NCBI GenBank assembly: GCA_014526335.1
Contig: JACTAT010000040.1
Span: 8,870,431-8,934,430, forward strand
Direction of reading: 5' to 3'
Source of the DNA: Chrysaora quinquecirrha
Lineage: Eukaryota > Cnidaria > Scyphozoa > Semaeostomeae > Pelagiidae
DNA length: 64,000 nucleotides
Position 1 is the stretch's first letter. Each line of letters starts with the position of its first letter. Positions 1 through 11,945 of this stretch are shown here, piece by piece. The position numbers and the translations under genes were made by a program. The notes below the pieces were generated by a model. It worked only from the letters and a program-made list of their open reading frames with translations, did no database searches and was not told the origin of the DNA.

Positions 1-362
1 TCGCACACGGACATCTTGTCCTCTTCTCCTAATTTCCATACATAACTCCACCTCCTTCAAATCACCAGTCACCAGAGCCCAAGCCACCCAAGTGCGATCC
101 CATCTGGCTTAACCAATCACACAATCATCGAACAAATTTCAAATCCCTGCAAATGGGCTGGTAAATTTAATCACTTATTACTCTGAATAAACCCTGAATG
201 CCTGAGTGAAATATAAATAAAAAATATGAGTTTCTTTTCGCTTCTTGTTCATTTCTCGTCATTGCAGCATTACTGTTTTCTTGTTTTAAAAATCGCTTGA
301 TATTTATTTTGACTTTTTTATTTGCTACAAGCTTGAGTCTAATTGCAATTCTTATGTTACAG
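1..362 (+). other. Intron upstream of the first visible sorting nexin exon
   Basis: No coding exon is recognised here. The right edge is a pyrimidine-rich tract ending in TTATGTTACAG at 352-362, which is the acceptor for the exon at 363. The upstream PX-domain exons of the sorting nexin must lie to the left of the window. A 77-codon minus-strand ORF across this stretch has no recognisable similarity and is probably chance. Confidence 0.5.
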
Positions 363-3300
363 CTTAGTGTCAAAGGTAGAAGTGCAAGGGATATTCTCAA
401 AGGTTTTGCGAAGGGAATCGCAAAAGGCGTTGATGAAAAGCTTCTGCTTTCCGGCCAAAAAGTATGTTTGGTGCCTTATTGGTATTTATCTAATAATCGA
501 TTAGCCTACTGTTTGAAACGATCCATGGTATCCTTCCTCTTAGGTGTGTCTTTGCGGGGGGTTGCAATAAATTAGGTGGTCAAACTTTGTACTGCTCAAA
601 CACAGTGCATACGAACCCTTTAGCGCTTGTAAGCTCAGGCAATCGTATTTTATAACAAAGAAATGGCGTGTTTACCGTAAATCCTCGAATAAGCCCCAGG
701 GGGGCTTATTTGCAAAGGGCTTATTCGAGGGGAAGGCTTAGTTTAAAATGCAATGGTTCCAGTGTGTTGTCGAAAGAATAACAGAGAGAAAAATCTGTAA
801 TCTTTTATCAAAATCAGCCTTTTTTACAACAGCCAACAGCCAATGGGTGATTATTGGTTGAATTGATAGTAAAACCTGTCATGACTAACTTGTTCAGTGT
901 TTTATTTAGTCGAAAAATGCATTAAAGACAGAAACAAATTATAGACAGAACCTTCGAATAATTCCCTATTGGGGCTTTATTCGAGGGGAGGGCTTTCTTG
1001 CAAAATGCAACCTCGTCCCCAGGGTGAATAGGCCTCTACGTGAAACTCCGCTGTCCATATTCGACCCTGGTATCGGCCTTGTCTATTCGCAATTTGATTG
1101 GCTGTTCAAACAATAGAAATTTTAAGTGACGTCACAGTTTCTTCAAAATTTCACACCAAAATAGGCCGAAAACTATGTAAAAAACATCTATAAAAACCAA
1201 AAAATGATGCTACATGAGATATTGTATCTTGCCTGATAGTTATCAATGAAATTCTTTGCATTTCCTTCCTAAGAACATCTGCTTTCAGAATCTTCATCTT
1301 GTTTTTATGCCTAGGCCAAATTTGCCAGTATTTTGGCAGATTTTTCGTACCAGGGCCCAAATCGATTTGACGGTACCAGGGCCCAAATCGATTTGACGGT
1401 TGAGATTTGAGGAAATTCGATTTGGGGCCTGGGGACAAGGTTGATTACCTTGCTTTGGTAAATGACATTTCAGGCATTCTCAACATTTAACAAAGAGTTT
1501 TGCCAAAGAGCGGCAATTTCAAAACAGTTTTCAAAACAAATCATCATTAATATTATCCTCACGATGAAAATCGTCATAATAATAATAATAATGATAATCA
1601 TCATCATCATCATCATCATGATTACTATCACCACCATTGACGGTGTGCAACATCTAAAGGAACGCTACCACCACCACAACCAGCCCTACAACCATCACCT
1701 CGACCACCCCTATCACCACCACCGGAACCACCCCTACAACCATCACCTCGACCACCCCTATCACCACCACCACAACCACCCCTTCAGCACCACAACCACC
1801 TCTACCACCACCACCACACCCACCATACCACCACAATCACCCCTACCAACCAGCATCATGATCACCCCTATCACCACAACCGCAACCAGCCCTACAACCA
1901 TCACCTCGACCACCCTTATCACCACCACCACAACCACCCCTACAACCATCACCACCATCACCCCTATCACAACCACCACAACCACCACTTCAGCACCACA
2001 ACCACCTCTATCACCACCACCATACCCAACATACAACCACAATCACCCCTACCAACCAGCATCATGATCATCGTGTTCATCAACATCATCATCATGACCA
2101 CCACCATTATCATCATATTCATTATCGTCATCGTTGTGCATACCGATGAACATCTTTCATCATTTGACCGAAATAGCTATATTCAACCAGAGTCGTTCTT
2201 CGAACATGCCCATAGGGCCCCTATGTTTTGAATACTTATGGTATTGTGATCTCCGAAGAAAATTATTACACTAAATGAATCAGTTCTTGTTTATCGATCG
2301 TTATAAACAAGAAGAACAGTGCAAGTTATGTACCTTTCTGTTATAGGATGAAGATGAATTTTTCGAAACTGAGAAGAAAGGGCAAGTCGATTATCACAAC
2401 AAGTAAGTGAAACAACCTGTAGGATTCTATCACTTTGCCAATTAATTATTGCAATGGGTACCAGTGAAAATACCGACCTAGACAAGTGAGTTAAGACACA
2501 ACTTTCATGCTAATACTTCTTTTTAATGCAACTTTCATGTACAGTTTTTGTATTTACTTTTTTCTGTTTTCATATATAAACACTCTTTAGTGCCAAATAC
2601 ATTTTCTGTAAAACGATAGACCTTTCCAGTAAGGGAATCCTCTCTGTGTGCAACGACTGGAATTACGATCGTTTTAGGAGAGGTAGGTAATTCAGAAAAT
2701 TTGCACCAAACTCACGAATAATGGAAGAAAAACAGAGTGAAGGAATCTGCAGCAATAAATGTTGACAATATGTGCAGAAATTCAGGAAAACAAGATACAA
2801 ACACCTCAAAAACAGGGAAATACTTCATTGTCTTGAGCAAATATGGTGGGATTTTGAGCCTTTCTTTCACTTTACCCCCAATTAAACATGAATTTGAAGT
2901 AAAATTTGATCCACAACACCTCCTGAAACGACCTTAATTCAAGTTGTTGCACGCGGAGAGGATTCCCTTACTGGAAAGGTCTACCATTTTCCAGAAAAAT
3001 GTCGCACCCGACCCAGGTCTCTTTGAAAAGGTCTATTGAGGGACCCCTGTAGGTAAATTATTTCTGAATAATTTTTCTCAAGGAGAAATTTTATAAAATT
3101 TATACCAGGTAATATTCAACTCAAGTGCGATATCGTGTAGAAATATCTTGGTAATAAGAGCTTCCATCTTGGCGCAATTAGACATTAAATTTATGATGTC
3201 GCAAAACCTGCTGTTTATATTCTACCATTGCGTACTGTGATCGTGCGTGGATGAGAATCATTAGCCCAGTGCAAAATTTTCTTGGCCATTAATGCATGGT

Positions 3301-6300
3301 CAGTCATATTTGAGAAGTGTATTGAGCAAGATTGAGGACATTTTGAACATATCATTTGACCGAAAGAATGAGTTATTGATTTTTCTGTTTTGTTGCCTAA
3401 GGATATAAAGTTGCATCTTTTGTTACAGTATGTTTTTGGATATTGAAGTTTTACAGTCAAGTTATTCAGAGATTCTAACCCATATCATCTTGATATTTTC
3501 AAGAATATCTCACTTGAGTTGAATAACATGTAGTATAAATTGCATCAAATTCCTCCTTAAAAAATTATTTATAAATTACTTAGCTAGGGGATCCCTTTTT
3601 TGGGCCACCCTGTATTAAAGTCACCACAGGGCCTCTTTTAACATAGTAACTAGGGGGGCAAATGCCCCCATAGTCCCTATCATTGCCCACCTAGTTCCTA
3701 AAGTTGCCCCCCCCCTAGTAAAATGTCCTCTCAAAAGAAAACTGCCAAGAAGAGCCAATCTAGGCCGATCTTGAAGTTGTTTTTTGAAACATTTTCTGGA
3801 GGAGCATGCCTCCAGACCCCCTAATTAGGAACACCTCTGGGGCACTGTAAGCCTTTGGCACATTTACAGTCAGCTGTAACATCAGTGTAACTTGTACGGT
3901 ATAAATTCTCAACTGAAGTAGAGATGCCCCTTGATATTTCTCCAGCTCTGCACGACTGGTTGTGCACGAATTCCCGACAAAAAGACTAAGAGAAGAATAA
4001 ACTTGCCAAGACTGGACTCGCACTATGAAAGAAACGGCTGAAGATAAAACAATAGAACAATAGAACAATAAGTCCCCTAAGATCCCCCCCCCTAGTTTTA
4101 TCCCCTTAAAAGAGGCCCCGAGTCACCATCCATTATTACGGTGTGAAAGCTGACTAGATTTTACACCCACGAAAAACTGATGTCAGTTACATTCTTGTAC
4201 ATGTTTACTTTTTGTTAAAATTTGACAAAGATTAAGGAGGAAACAAAGGGTTTATCTTTGAGAAAATTTCTTTTACACTGTTTGAATAGAAACCTGGGAA
4301 TACTATCACGGAATAATACAACATTATAACGTGAATTATCCTATAGACGAATATTACCTCAGAACAGTTTTGAAATTTAAATTTCTTTCTAATTTGCAGA
4401 AAATTGAAAGTCGAAAAGCAACAGATAAAGATTTGAAATTATCAGATCTTCTTCGTTATCACATGAGAGACTCAGAAGCTGCAAAAGATCTCTTATACCG
4501 TCGTCTTCGATGCCTTCATAATCTTGAGAATGCAAATAAGAATTTAGACAAGGCAAGATCTAAAGGCAAAGCTATTGCCGAGGTGAGTTTCTATTGCTCC
4601 CGAATTTGGATTTTGTGTTAAGTAAGAAGACTATAAGCAAACGCAGAGTTGTGTAAGGAAATGTAAGAAATTGAATACACAGATCCTGGCACGTTATAGT
4701 CTTTTTTGACGACAGGCCGCATTTGTGGAAATTTTTCAAAATTTCGAGATGGAATTTTCGATACCAAATTCTTATTGAGCAGCCAAAATTTAGGCTAGGT
4801 GTAAAGTTTTGTTATCTTGGCGCTTGTATTCAAAGTTTACCGATCAAAGTTTATCGAGTTTATCCATTTTATTTCAAAAATGGTTAGACCAGCCGGGGTT
4901 AAAAGCTGGGTGAAAAGTTTCACCCCCGGTTACTTTTCATGGTCAAAGTCTCAGAATCGGGAACTTTGAACTAATAGAATCGAGAACTTTGAACTAATAG
5001 AATCGAGAACTTTGGACGCTTATAAACTAATTAGTGCCAGACCTAGGGCAGTGAAACTTTGCACCTAGACTTAGTCTTTTAGATGATTTATATCTACGAT
5101 TTTAGAATCGAAAACTTGATATCTTAACATTTTAAAAAATTCCAATCCCGGGTCTTTCCTTGTAAATTCTATAGTCTGTAAAGAAAGGAAACCGAGGTCT
5201 CCAGAAGTGTTTGATGTTTGATGTATTGGTGAAAAGACCCTCTCAAATGCCTGAGCAAATCTACTTTAGTTTTTAACTCCTTTGTACTACAGTTTAACTG
5301 AATGCGTAATCGAATCCAAGGATCGCTATTTTATCGAAAAATAGTTTTATTATCTTCAAATGTGTCAAGATCCTTCATAAACAGGGCTTTAAAATGGTTT
5401 AATTGAGAATCCTAACCCAGGTTCTGTTAGATTCTATGTACGAGAGTGTATCGGGTGTCAGCAACAGAAGACTTAGAAAAGATCCTTTGGGAACGCCTCA
5501 GTCTCGAAACACAGTTATTGTCTTTCTTCCGTGGTTTCAGCGCGGTTTCAACCAGAAGACCTATGTTAATCTTTGGTGGAAATTGTAATTTAGCGTCGCC
5601 ACAAATCAACGGTTCTTTCTTTTTGCTCTTCTCTTGTTCTATCTCAATAATAAATCCAAAATAACATTTATCTTCTGGAGCAATAATCTAGACTGCTATT
5701 CTTGCTCATTTCCTCAACCCCGAACAACACTTGCAGCTTCTTTCTTGTCACAGACCTCACACGTTCACATACGGAAGCAAGCGCCTCGAAACATCTGAGG
5801 CAAATTTTAGCTAAAGCCATCAACTGAAGCATTTCATTGATGCATTTTTATAAACAAATTTATTTACATGGAATCAGATTGTTGATTTACACAGCTGAAA
5901 TTGGGCTTCCTAAAGTCTTTGTTCCATCGCTTAATTTCTCCTTCACGTTATGAAACGTTTTTTGGAGACATATTCCTGCTTGTAATTAGTTAACTTTGTG
6001 CTTTTTTGGCAACCTTCACGTGGATCGAACAATAGATTATAGGTCGTGATTATTTTAAGTCAGTAGTTAGTTAATACTGTAACTTTGATGAATATTTTTT
6101 TGTTTATTAGGCAGAGAAAACTCAGCAAGCAGCAACAGAAAGATTTGATGCCATTTCTGAAGTCGCAAAGAAAGGTACAGTTTAGAGAGGTTATTTTTAA
6201 TTATTTCAATAATTAAGGCCATTTTTGAATCACAAAAATCAGATCAGAGGTCATTTGTAATCTTACGCAACATCTTTTCAATTTTTTGCATTTTTATTTT

Positions 6301-9300
6301 ACCATCAGCAAAAAATTTAGAAAGTATAATCATTACATTTGCTACTCTTGTTTATTAGCAAGACATGAATTTTAAGTTAACATAACCAAGGGTCGGTTGC
6401 TGCGTTCTTGGTGCGTGTAGCGTGTAGTATGATTGTTTCTGTTGCTATAGTATGTTTCACATTGTTTATATTAGATTTTGATAATATTTTTCATCCAGTA
6501 TAATATATTAACTCCTTAGAAGATAGAGGAAAATTCTTGTACCGCTGTGCCAAAAGACTATTGCCTACCGAAGTTTATGCATAAATTTCCCTTGTGCCCT
6601 AGACATGCTCTCCCTTAAAAATCTTGATTGACCCAGGACTAGTTTAAGGGTGATTTGCCTTCCCAAACAACAGAATATTTGGTGCAAAAACTTAATGTCT
6701 ACCATGACAATGGAATGATAACTGAGCTCCATTTCAAGATAAAATTTATACAAGTCTAGATCCAGATAGCACATCTCTTCAACAGCCATTCAATTGAAGC
6801 ATGGACACACCATGTGTGCATTAGGTAGAGAGACGGTTAAAGCCTCTCCAACCAGATTCTAGACCCTCAGCCATAATTTTGCTTACTTGCACGTTTTGAA
6901 AGGTTATATTGCTCGTTGCATAGTGGCAAGACCATTATTCTCCTATGTTATTGCCGAGAGGAACACTTTTCAGCCGTCACTTTTATGCATAAATTAAAAC
7001 ACTGCTATGATAGTTAATCAGACATCAAATTTCTGGCAGAATAGATGTTATTTAGGCCTAACAGAAGATCTTCTCAACCGATAGTCGGTTCATTCAATTT
7101 AGTGTTCCTAGACAACAGTAGTATCATTTTTTAAATCTGTCTGTCATACACTTTGATCAGACACAGCATTGGCTGTCATACGGGAGATGGTTATTGTGAC
7201 GGATTTGCTTATGTTTTAACTCTTGCCATTAAGCTCTTGCCAGCTCATCGAGGTGCTTACAGCCATGCTTTCTTTCTTTGCAGAGCTTAGTGATTTAAAG
7301 AAGAGCAAAGTCCAAGCTTTCAGAAAGAATTTGGTACGATTAATTATGTCTTTAAGGTGGTCTGTCCCTCACCAGATTGGTTAAACAATGCAAAAAGCTC
7401 TCTATGGTGAAATAAAAGCTCTGAGATATTTATCATTTTCTTTATCATATGAATTTGAAGTTGATAAAAGTCAAAGTCATCTTTGAATTCGATAAAATCT
7501 TCTTTTATTCTTCTTGCAAAAATCAACGACTCATCAGGCAAGAGAACGATTGCCTGTTAGCTCTTGGAATTCATTTCTCATGTTTTTACGTGCTATCCCT
7601 ACTTCCGTTGTATAATATGTATTCGTAGACACTACGTGAAGCAGCAACAAAGAATGATTTACTATTTTACCGCTTCTTTCATCTTCTTTAGATTGAGCTG
7701 GCAGAGCTACAGCTGAAGCATTCTAAGGTAAGTGCTTGCAAATGAAATTTGAAGCGTCGATCAGCGCAAACGCTTGCTGCCCTTGTATGTAAGCCATGCT
7801 TTATTGTGCTGCGATCACTGAAAAGCGCAAAATCAATTCTAGCAATTCAAATCTCGACCTTCTTCGTGATGTAGCCACAACCCTGATTTGTTTCAACTTT
7901 CCATGGAATCATACAGAACTGGCATATCTTTGCGCTTTTTCTTCGCGAGTTTTACCGAGGCGGAAACCAGAGTTTGAGAAAGGCTTCTTCAGTACCTGCT
8001 TTGTCTTAAGTTTTACACATTTGGTTGTATGCGCATAACAAAAAAGAAAATGAGCTGACTCGATTACGCATTCTTAGATCTGCATGCTGCAGCTTGGCGC
8101 ACAAAAACGCTCAAATTGAAAGCTATTTTTACTCTTCTTCCTGCGCTTGACAAAATTACGGCATCTGCATGGTCTATGTTTTCTAATGTTCAGTGAAGTA
8201 AGGAAACAATCGATCTGTCAAAGGATCTGTCGATCTGCAGCTAATAGTCAACGGGTAATGTGACATGACTCAGTTTAGTAGAGCCATATATTAAGTATTA
8301 CTGCTCTGTTTGGAGATGCGCTGGTGATAACATGCTAAAAAAAATGACAAAAAAACTGCAAAATCGGGCTGCTGGTATCGTAACAAACAGTCCTTCAGTC
8401 AAGCTTTGTTACCATTAATAGCACAACTAGGATGGTCTTCGGTCAAAGAAATGATTGACTTCGAATGACATGACAATGAGAAATGACAGCTTTTGTTGTA
8501 TATAAAGCCTTGAATGGGCTTGCACCTCCCTATATGCAGTCAATGTTTAAAAAATTGTCCGATTCTTGCAATCAAACCTTTACGTACTAATGCATACAAG
8601 TCTTAATAACGACAATTAATAATATATCAGAATCAATATACATGTACCAGAATCAATAACAACAAAATATTGCTATCAACGATACAGCTATCAATGATGT
8701 GATAGCTAATGTATAATTGAATGTCTGTATCAACAAAAAATATTATATTCACTTATAATGCAATATCCACTTACATAACTAATAGGTAATAAAACGTTTG
8801 AATCAGCAACTTATTATAATCACATATATTCACTTTGTAATATATTCAGTATTATATAACGAAATATCGACTAATATGATAAGATGCATATAGTCAAATG
8901 TCTTAATCAATGGCCCTGTTTCTTTTTGTTTCGACTTTGGTCCCATAGGTAGTATTTTTTGCATTGTTGTTAATCGATGTTGGCGGATTGCACCTTTTCA
9001 GCTAAGTGTTAAACTTCCTATTTGCCTGTCCATAACTTGTTAGATTATTGGTAGCTAGTTCCTAGTACACAATCTCTAATTTAGGTCACATGAAGGTTTT
9101 AAGTCATGTCTCTCTGCCACTGCCATTAAAAGTGCAGTGCTGCCGATAGATCTGCGGGGCTCTTGAGTGAGTGAAATTGAATTGAGCTGCAAGTGGGGTC
9201 AAGGGGTTAATAATAAATAATAATAATAAACAATATTTATACAGGGTAACCTCTTCAACACACGAAGTTCTCAGTTCTAAGTTGAGATACTTCATTTTTT

Positions 9301-9576
9301 GTCGACATTTTTTATTCTAATTAGCAAATTCTTCTCTTTTGATCAACGGTTTTACCTTTTGACGTACATAACTTCTTTGGCAATAAAAAAGGGGAAGAAG
9401 CAAATTTGCCTCCCCACTCGCCCGATCGCGGTCCAAACTCGGCGCCCTTAAAAGATTTGCACTAAAGATTAACTCTGACCTATTAGTAACCGATATCAAT
9501 ATTTCGAATATTCATTGCAATGTAGGCTGAGGTTCAACACTTGAAGAACACAATAGCAGCATTGAAAGAAGAATAA
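363..9576 (+). CDS. SNX6: Sorting nexin of the SNX5/6/32 family (SNX-BAR), 3' exons
   Basis: SNX5/6/32 proteins pair with SNX1/2 to form the membrane-bending SNX-BAR half of retromer (ESCPE-1) on endosomes. Exons read from sequence: 363-461 (ends LLLSGQK), 2347-2402 (DEDEFFETEKKGQVDYHN), probable 2423-2485 (contains AMGTSENTDLDK), 4400-4582 (DLKLSDLLRYHMRDSEAAKD, then DLLYRR and ENANK), 6111-6174, 7284-7333 (AFRKNL), 7692-7727 (IELAELQLKHSK) and 9526-9576 ending in TAA. GT and AG sites flank each exon and phases agree from 4400 to the stop. The N-terminal PX domain lies left of the window. The BAR-domain order matches the family, and the LSDLL, ENANK and ELAEL-LKH motifs look closest to SNX6. 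Two points are odd. The 2347 and 2423 exons are separated by only 20 bases, and about 24 residues expected between them are not found. A short exon expected between 2485 and 4400 was also not found. The C-terminal half is secure; the 5' exon structure is less so. Confidence 0.88.
664..1012. repeat. MITE-like inverted-repeat element in a sorting nexin intron
   Basis: The left end (676-738) and right end (950-1010) both contain TCGAATAAGCCCC-like sequence followed by its reverse complement GGGGCTTATTCGAGGGG. The core motif therefore appears four times in alternating orientation. No ORF is present. The precise termini and target duplication are not clear. Confidence 0.5.
1347..1398. repeat. Tandem 26-bp direct repeat, two copies
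   Basis: The unit begins GTACCAGGGCCCAAATCG and occurs at 1347-1372 and 1373-1398 without change. A related inverted segment (AAATTCGATTTGGGGCC) follows at about 1412-1428, which suggests the end of a small transposon. Confidence 0.6.
1560..2135. repeat. CAC/CAT-rich microsatellite and minisatellite block
   Basis: The block opens with ATA/ATC trinucleotides, runs through imperfect CACCACCAC and ACAACCACC arrays with a longer unit (CCATCACCTCGACCACCCC and variants), and closes with CATCATCAT. Long ORFs appear on both strands (poly-Thr/His/Pro forward, poly-Val/Gly reverse). They come from the repeat and not from selection for protein. Confidence 0.85.
2617..2983. mobile_element. MITE with near-perfect terminal inverted repeats, TA target
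   Basis: Both ends carry TAGACCTTTCCAGTAAGGG in opposite orientation. The first 28 bases of the inverted repeat are perfect and pairing continues imperfectly for about 45. The 367-bp element contains no transposase. TA at each edge fits a Tc1/mariner-type TA duplication. It lies in a sorting nexin intron. A shorter element with related ends (TAGACC and GGTCTA) is at 61545-61749. Confidence 0.8.
3050..3590. mobile_element. Degenerate inverted-repeat element
   Basis: ATTCAACTCAAGTG near 3116 is matched inversely by CACTTGAGTTGAAT near 3511. The outer flanks (AATTATTTCTGAATAATTT-like near 3057, AAAAATTATTTATAAATT near 3560) also pair imperfectly. No recognisable protein is encoded, and exact termini were not resolved. 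Confidence 0.5.
3627..4120. mobile_element. hAT-type MITE with 8-bp target site duplication
   Basis: The element begins CAGGGCCTCTTTTAA and ends with the inverse TTAAAAGAGGCCCCG. It is flanked by the direct repeat AGTCACCA at 3619-3626 and 4121-4128. An 8-bp duplication with CAGGG-type ends is the established signature of hAT transposons. There is no transposase in its 494 bp, so it is non-autonomous. Runs of G and C next to each terminus (ACTAGGGGGG, CCCCCCCTAG) are subterminal repeats. Confidence 0.82.
4954..5016. repeat. Tandem 23-bp repeat, about 2.7 copies
   Basis: The unit GAATCGAGAACTTTGAACTA plus ATA repeats at 4954, 4977 and 5000 with one substitution in the first copy. Flanking segments GGCTAGGTGTAAAGTTT (about 4792) and AAACTTTGCACCTAGAC (about 5053) are inverse to each other, so the array probably sits inside a small transposon of about 280 bp. 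Confidence 0.6.
8240..8600 (+). pseudogene. Dead non-LTR retrotransposon (LINE) reverse transcriptase tail
   Basis: Reading the plus strand with frame changes gives LINE C-terminal signatures: a PYIKYYCSVW-like segment, LQNRAAGIVTNSPS, a QLGWSSVKEMI segment, then YKALNGLAPPYM. These are the usual motifs after the polymerase domain of Jockey/CR1-like elements. Stops and frameshifts interrupt the reading, and no catalytic YxDD segment is present. It lies in the last large sorting nexin intron. Confidence 0.65.
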
Positions 9577-9605
9577 TGACTTGCTTTCCATATTATATGA
9601 TTCAA

Positions 9606-9611
9606 AATAAA
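9606..9611 (+). terminator. Candidate polyadenylation signal of the sorting nexin gene
   Basis: AATAAA occurs 30 bases after the stop codon at 9574-9576, followed by T-rich sequence. This is the first canonical signal downstream. It would give a very short 3' UTR. Confidence 0.5.
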
Positions 9612-10991
9612 CGTAATTTTGCATATAATTATAATTTCGTTTTAAGCTTGATTAGCGTTTTATTATACATAAACAGTGCATTATTAGTGATTAACATTAC
9701 ATTAATATAAGAGGATTCGGTGGAATTTAAGATTTGAATATTGATTTCACGCGTAGCCGGCAGTCATTTTGCTCGAAACTAACTGTCAATTTTTGTACGA
9801 TAAGATAAGGTATTAATAATAATGTAGCTTCAATGTCATGGGAAAATATATGATTAACATTTTGAGAATCTTATGGTAATGTGTTAGAGACTTGAGACTT
9901 GTCTGTTAAATGTTTATTGTTGCTTCTAGGTATGCAATGTAGGTTCAGCCGACGGAAATAAGGACCATTGTAAAATTTGCTTTAATGCGTTGGTGGGCAA
10001 CCTTCCAGTCCAACAATGTATACTGAAAATGTTTGGATATAAATGAATTCTTTGTCACTTTAGTAACTGCTTTGCTACTTTTCTTAAAGCATGGGATAAA
10101 TCCTTTATTCCAGCATCGATGTCTCCTTCGAATGGTATTAATAAGTATCTTTTGATAATGCAAGTCAGTAGAAAGGCAATTCCTCCATATCTAAAGAAAT
10201 ACCTTAGTGCCAGAAAAAAACTTTCCAAGAACAATTAGTAGATGCAATTTGCATGACGGTTTGTTTTGCTTTCATTAGCACGTTGATAGCAAATGCTTTG
10301 CTGTGTATCATCTTTGCTAGAATACTACCCTTTATATGAAGAGACACGACAACGACATTTCAGAGTTGCAAAAACTTATTGATCTTCCTCCAAACCTGAA
10401 ATTTTTGTAACGATCCTTCCTCATTTTAACAATGATATAAAGTTGCGGAAAAAAAACAGCCAGACAGACTCCTGCACTCAAGAGACAAAAACGTGTGCAT
10501 AGGGATCTTCCCAGATTGCGTGTATGTTTTAGCGTAAGTGTTAACAAAGGTACTGTATTAGACATGATAGTCACCACTTATCATGACATTAACATGATAA
10601 GTGTTATATCAGGGAGGCTACAGTCTTAGAAGGGTGATTAATAAATTGATTCCAAATTTCTAAGCTGAAGGATATCACAGCACTGTAGGGACCTACAAAG
10701 GGTTGGCAAGATAGATTTTCTTTCTTTTAGCTGTTGCAAAAATATGAAAAGTCGTTTTACTACAAAACCTTCCTCATTTTGAGGCCAAAACCTTCCTCCA
10801 AACCAGGTGTGTAGGTGTGTAGGGTTTTTGCGTCTCTGGACATTATTCACGTTCATAACTTGCTGAAGTAGCCACATTGGATTTCAGAGCTGCAAACTTT
10901 GTTTTCCTTTCCTTTTTTGAAACTTTATCGTTGACTAATGACTAGTGCTTTTTGCTATCAAGTACCTTTCTTCACGAAAGATAATTCTAGT
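9612..10991. other. Intergenic stretch with no recognised gene
   Basis: This is AT-rich DNA between the sorting nexin and the GPCR pseudogene. A small palindrome (CACTTATCATG and CATGATAAGTG) lies at about 10573-10602, and CCTTCCTCATTTT recurs at about 10415 and 10768. ORFs of 72-81 codons on the minus strand have no recognisable similarity. Confidence 0.5.
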
Positions 10992-11887
10992 TTACAAGTA
11001 CGTATCGTTGAAACGGCGATTAGCTGGTGACACACGGAATGATGCGTTGTGCGCCGACCTTATTCTGTATATTTTTCCACAGAACTTAGCCCTTAGCGTT
11101 TTTCTAAGTTCTGGTTGCATGAAGATATAAACGAGAGGATCTGAAATTAGGCCCAGGCAAAGCAGCGTAAGAAGAAGAAGTTCTGTGACATAATTTCCAG
11201 TTTGAAGAAATGCCAAAATCGTATCAGGGATGAGAACAAAAATAATATAAGTAAATACAATCAAACCAGCAACTTTGAAGAATCTTTTATGGCTCTGGAA
11301 GATTTGGTTCTTTCTTCTTTGTGCATTCGTTTGCCCTCTTACTTCAACGGTTTGCTTCCTTCGGATGATTTGAAAGAAAATCTTGCCATAGGTGACAATG
11401 AACGCCACAATTAAGGCACCGTCAGCTTGTATGTAAAAATACATCTCATAATTCATAATTTTTATAAAATGTCCTGTTAGTACCATTGATATTCCTGTAA
11501 TTGCAGTTACCGCGCTGATAATCCATGCGACGGCTAGCGACGTTTTGTAACAATAACGCGATGTCTTAATGGGAAAATAACTCCAATGAAACGTTCGATG
11601 ACGATGTAAAACATTGAGCAATAAAAAATAACAGAGTTGCCCAATTCGATAGCTTTGACGATATGGAACGCCATGGGAATGTTGAGTATTGTAGTTAACA
11701 GCCAAACCAAGATGTTAACTATGCCTTGTACTATCTCTGTGACACTCAAATGAATGAGAATGATCGTTTGAATGGACATGCGTCGATTGTGAGCAACGAG
11801 AAGGTAGATGCCCAAACTGTTCATTAAAATTGCAATACCAGAAAGTATGATGTAAACAAAAGTGAAAAAGGTTCCCATGATGATCAA
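10992..11887 (-). pseudogene. Class A GPCR pseudogene, frameshifted in the second cytoplasmic loop
   Basis: The N-terminal half (11534-11887, through TM3, IERFIGVIFPLRHR and VTKRR) and the C-terminal half (10992 to about 11540, TM4-TM7 ending in SDPLVYIFMQPELRK) match the intact paralogues at 17997 and 46297 but lie in different frames. Compared with the paralogue, about 13 bases are missing after the VTKRR codons, which shifts the frame and creates an immediate stop. The start at 11887 or the Met at 11878 is preceded by the same upstream block as the intact genes. It is a member of the local array that lost function by one small deletion. A two-exon gene is unlikely because all relatives here are intronless. 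Confidence 0.85.
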
Positions 11888-11914
11888 AAATCGTGAAAGA
11901 AGGACGAAAATTCA

Positions 11915-11945
11915 AAAGCTTCTGCCTTTCACTTTTGCAGGTCAA
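11915..11945 (-). promoter_or_regulatory. Conserved GPCR upstream block, variant copy
   Basis: The plus strand reads CTTCTGCCTTTCACTTTTGC then AGGTC. It matches the block upstream of the other GPCR genes except that the E-box CAGGTG is CAGGTC here (11938-11943). It lies 60 bases upstream of the Met at 11878. Confidence 0.45.

Noticed and set aside
1462..2067. 201-codon ORF rich in His, Thr and Pro, with Val-rich ORFs on the other strand
   Set aside because: It follows CAC/ACC microsatellite composition on both strands. No start context, domain or intron support.
2586..2640. Possible sorting nexin exon after CTCTTTAG at 2590
   Set aside because: The translation does not resemble the expected segment before KIE, and the MITE interrupts it at 2617.
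2737..2937. 66-codon plus-strand ORF
   Set aside because: It lies wholly within the MITE at 2617-2983 and shows no known motif.
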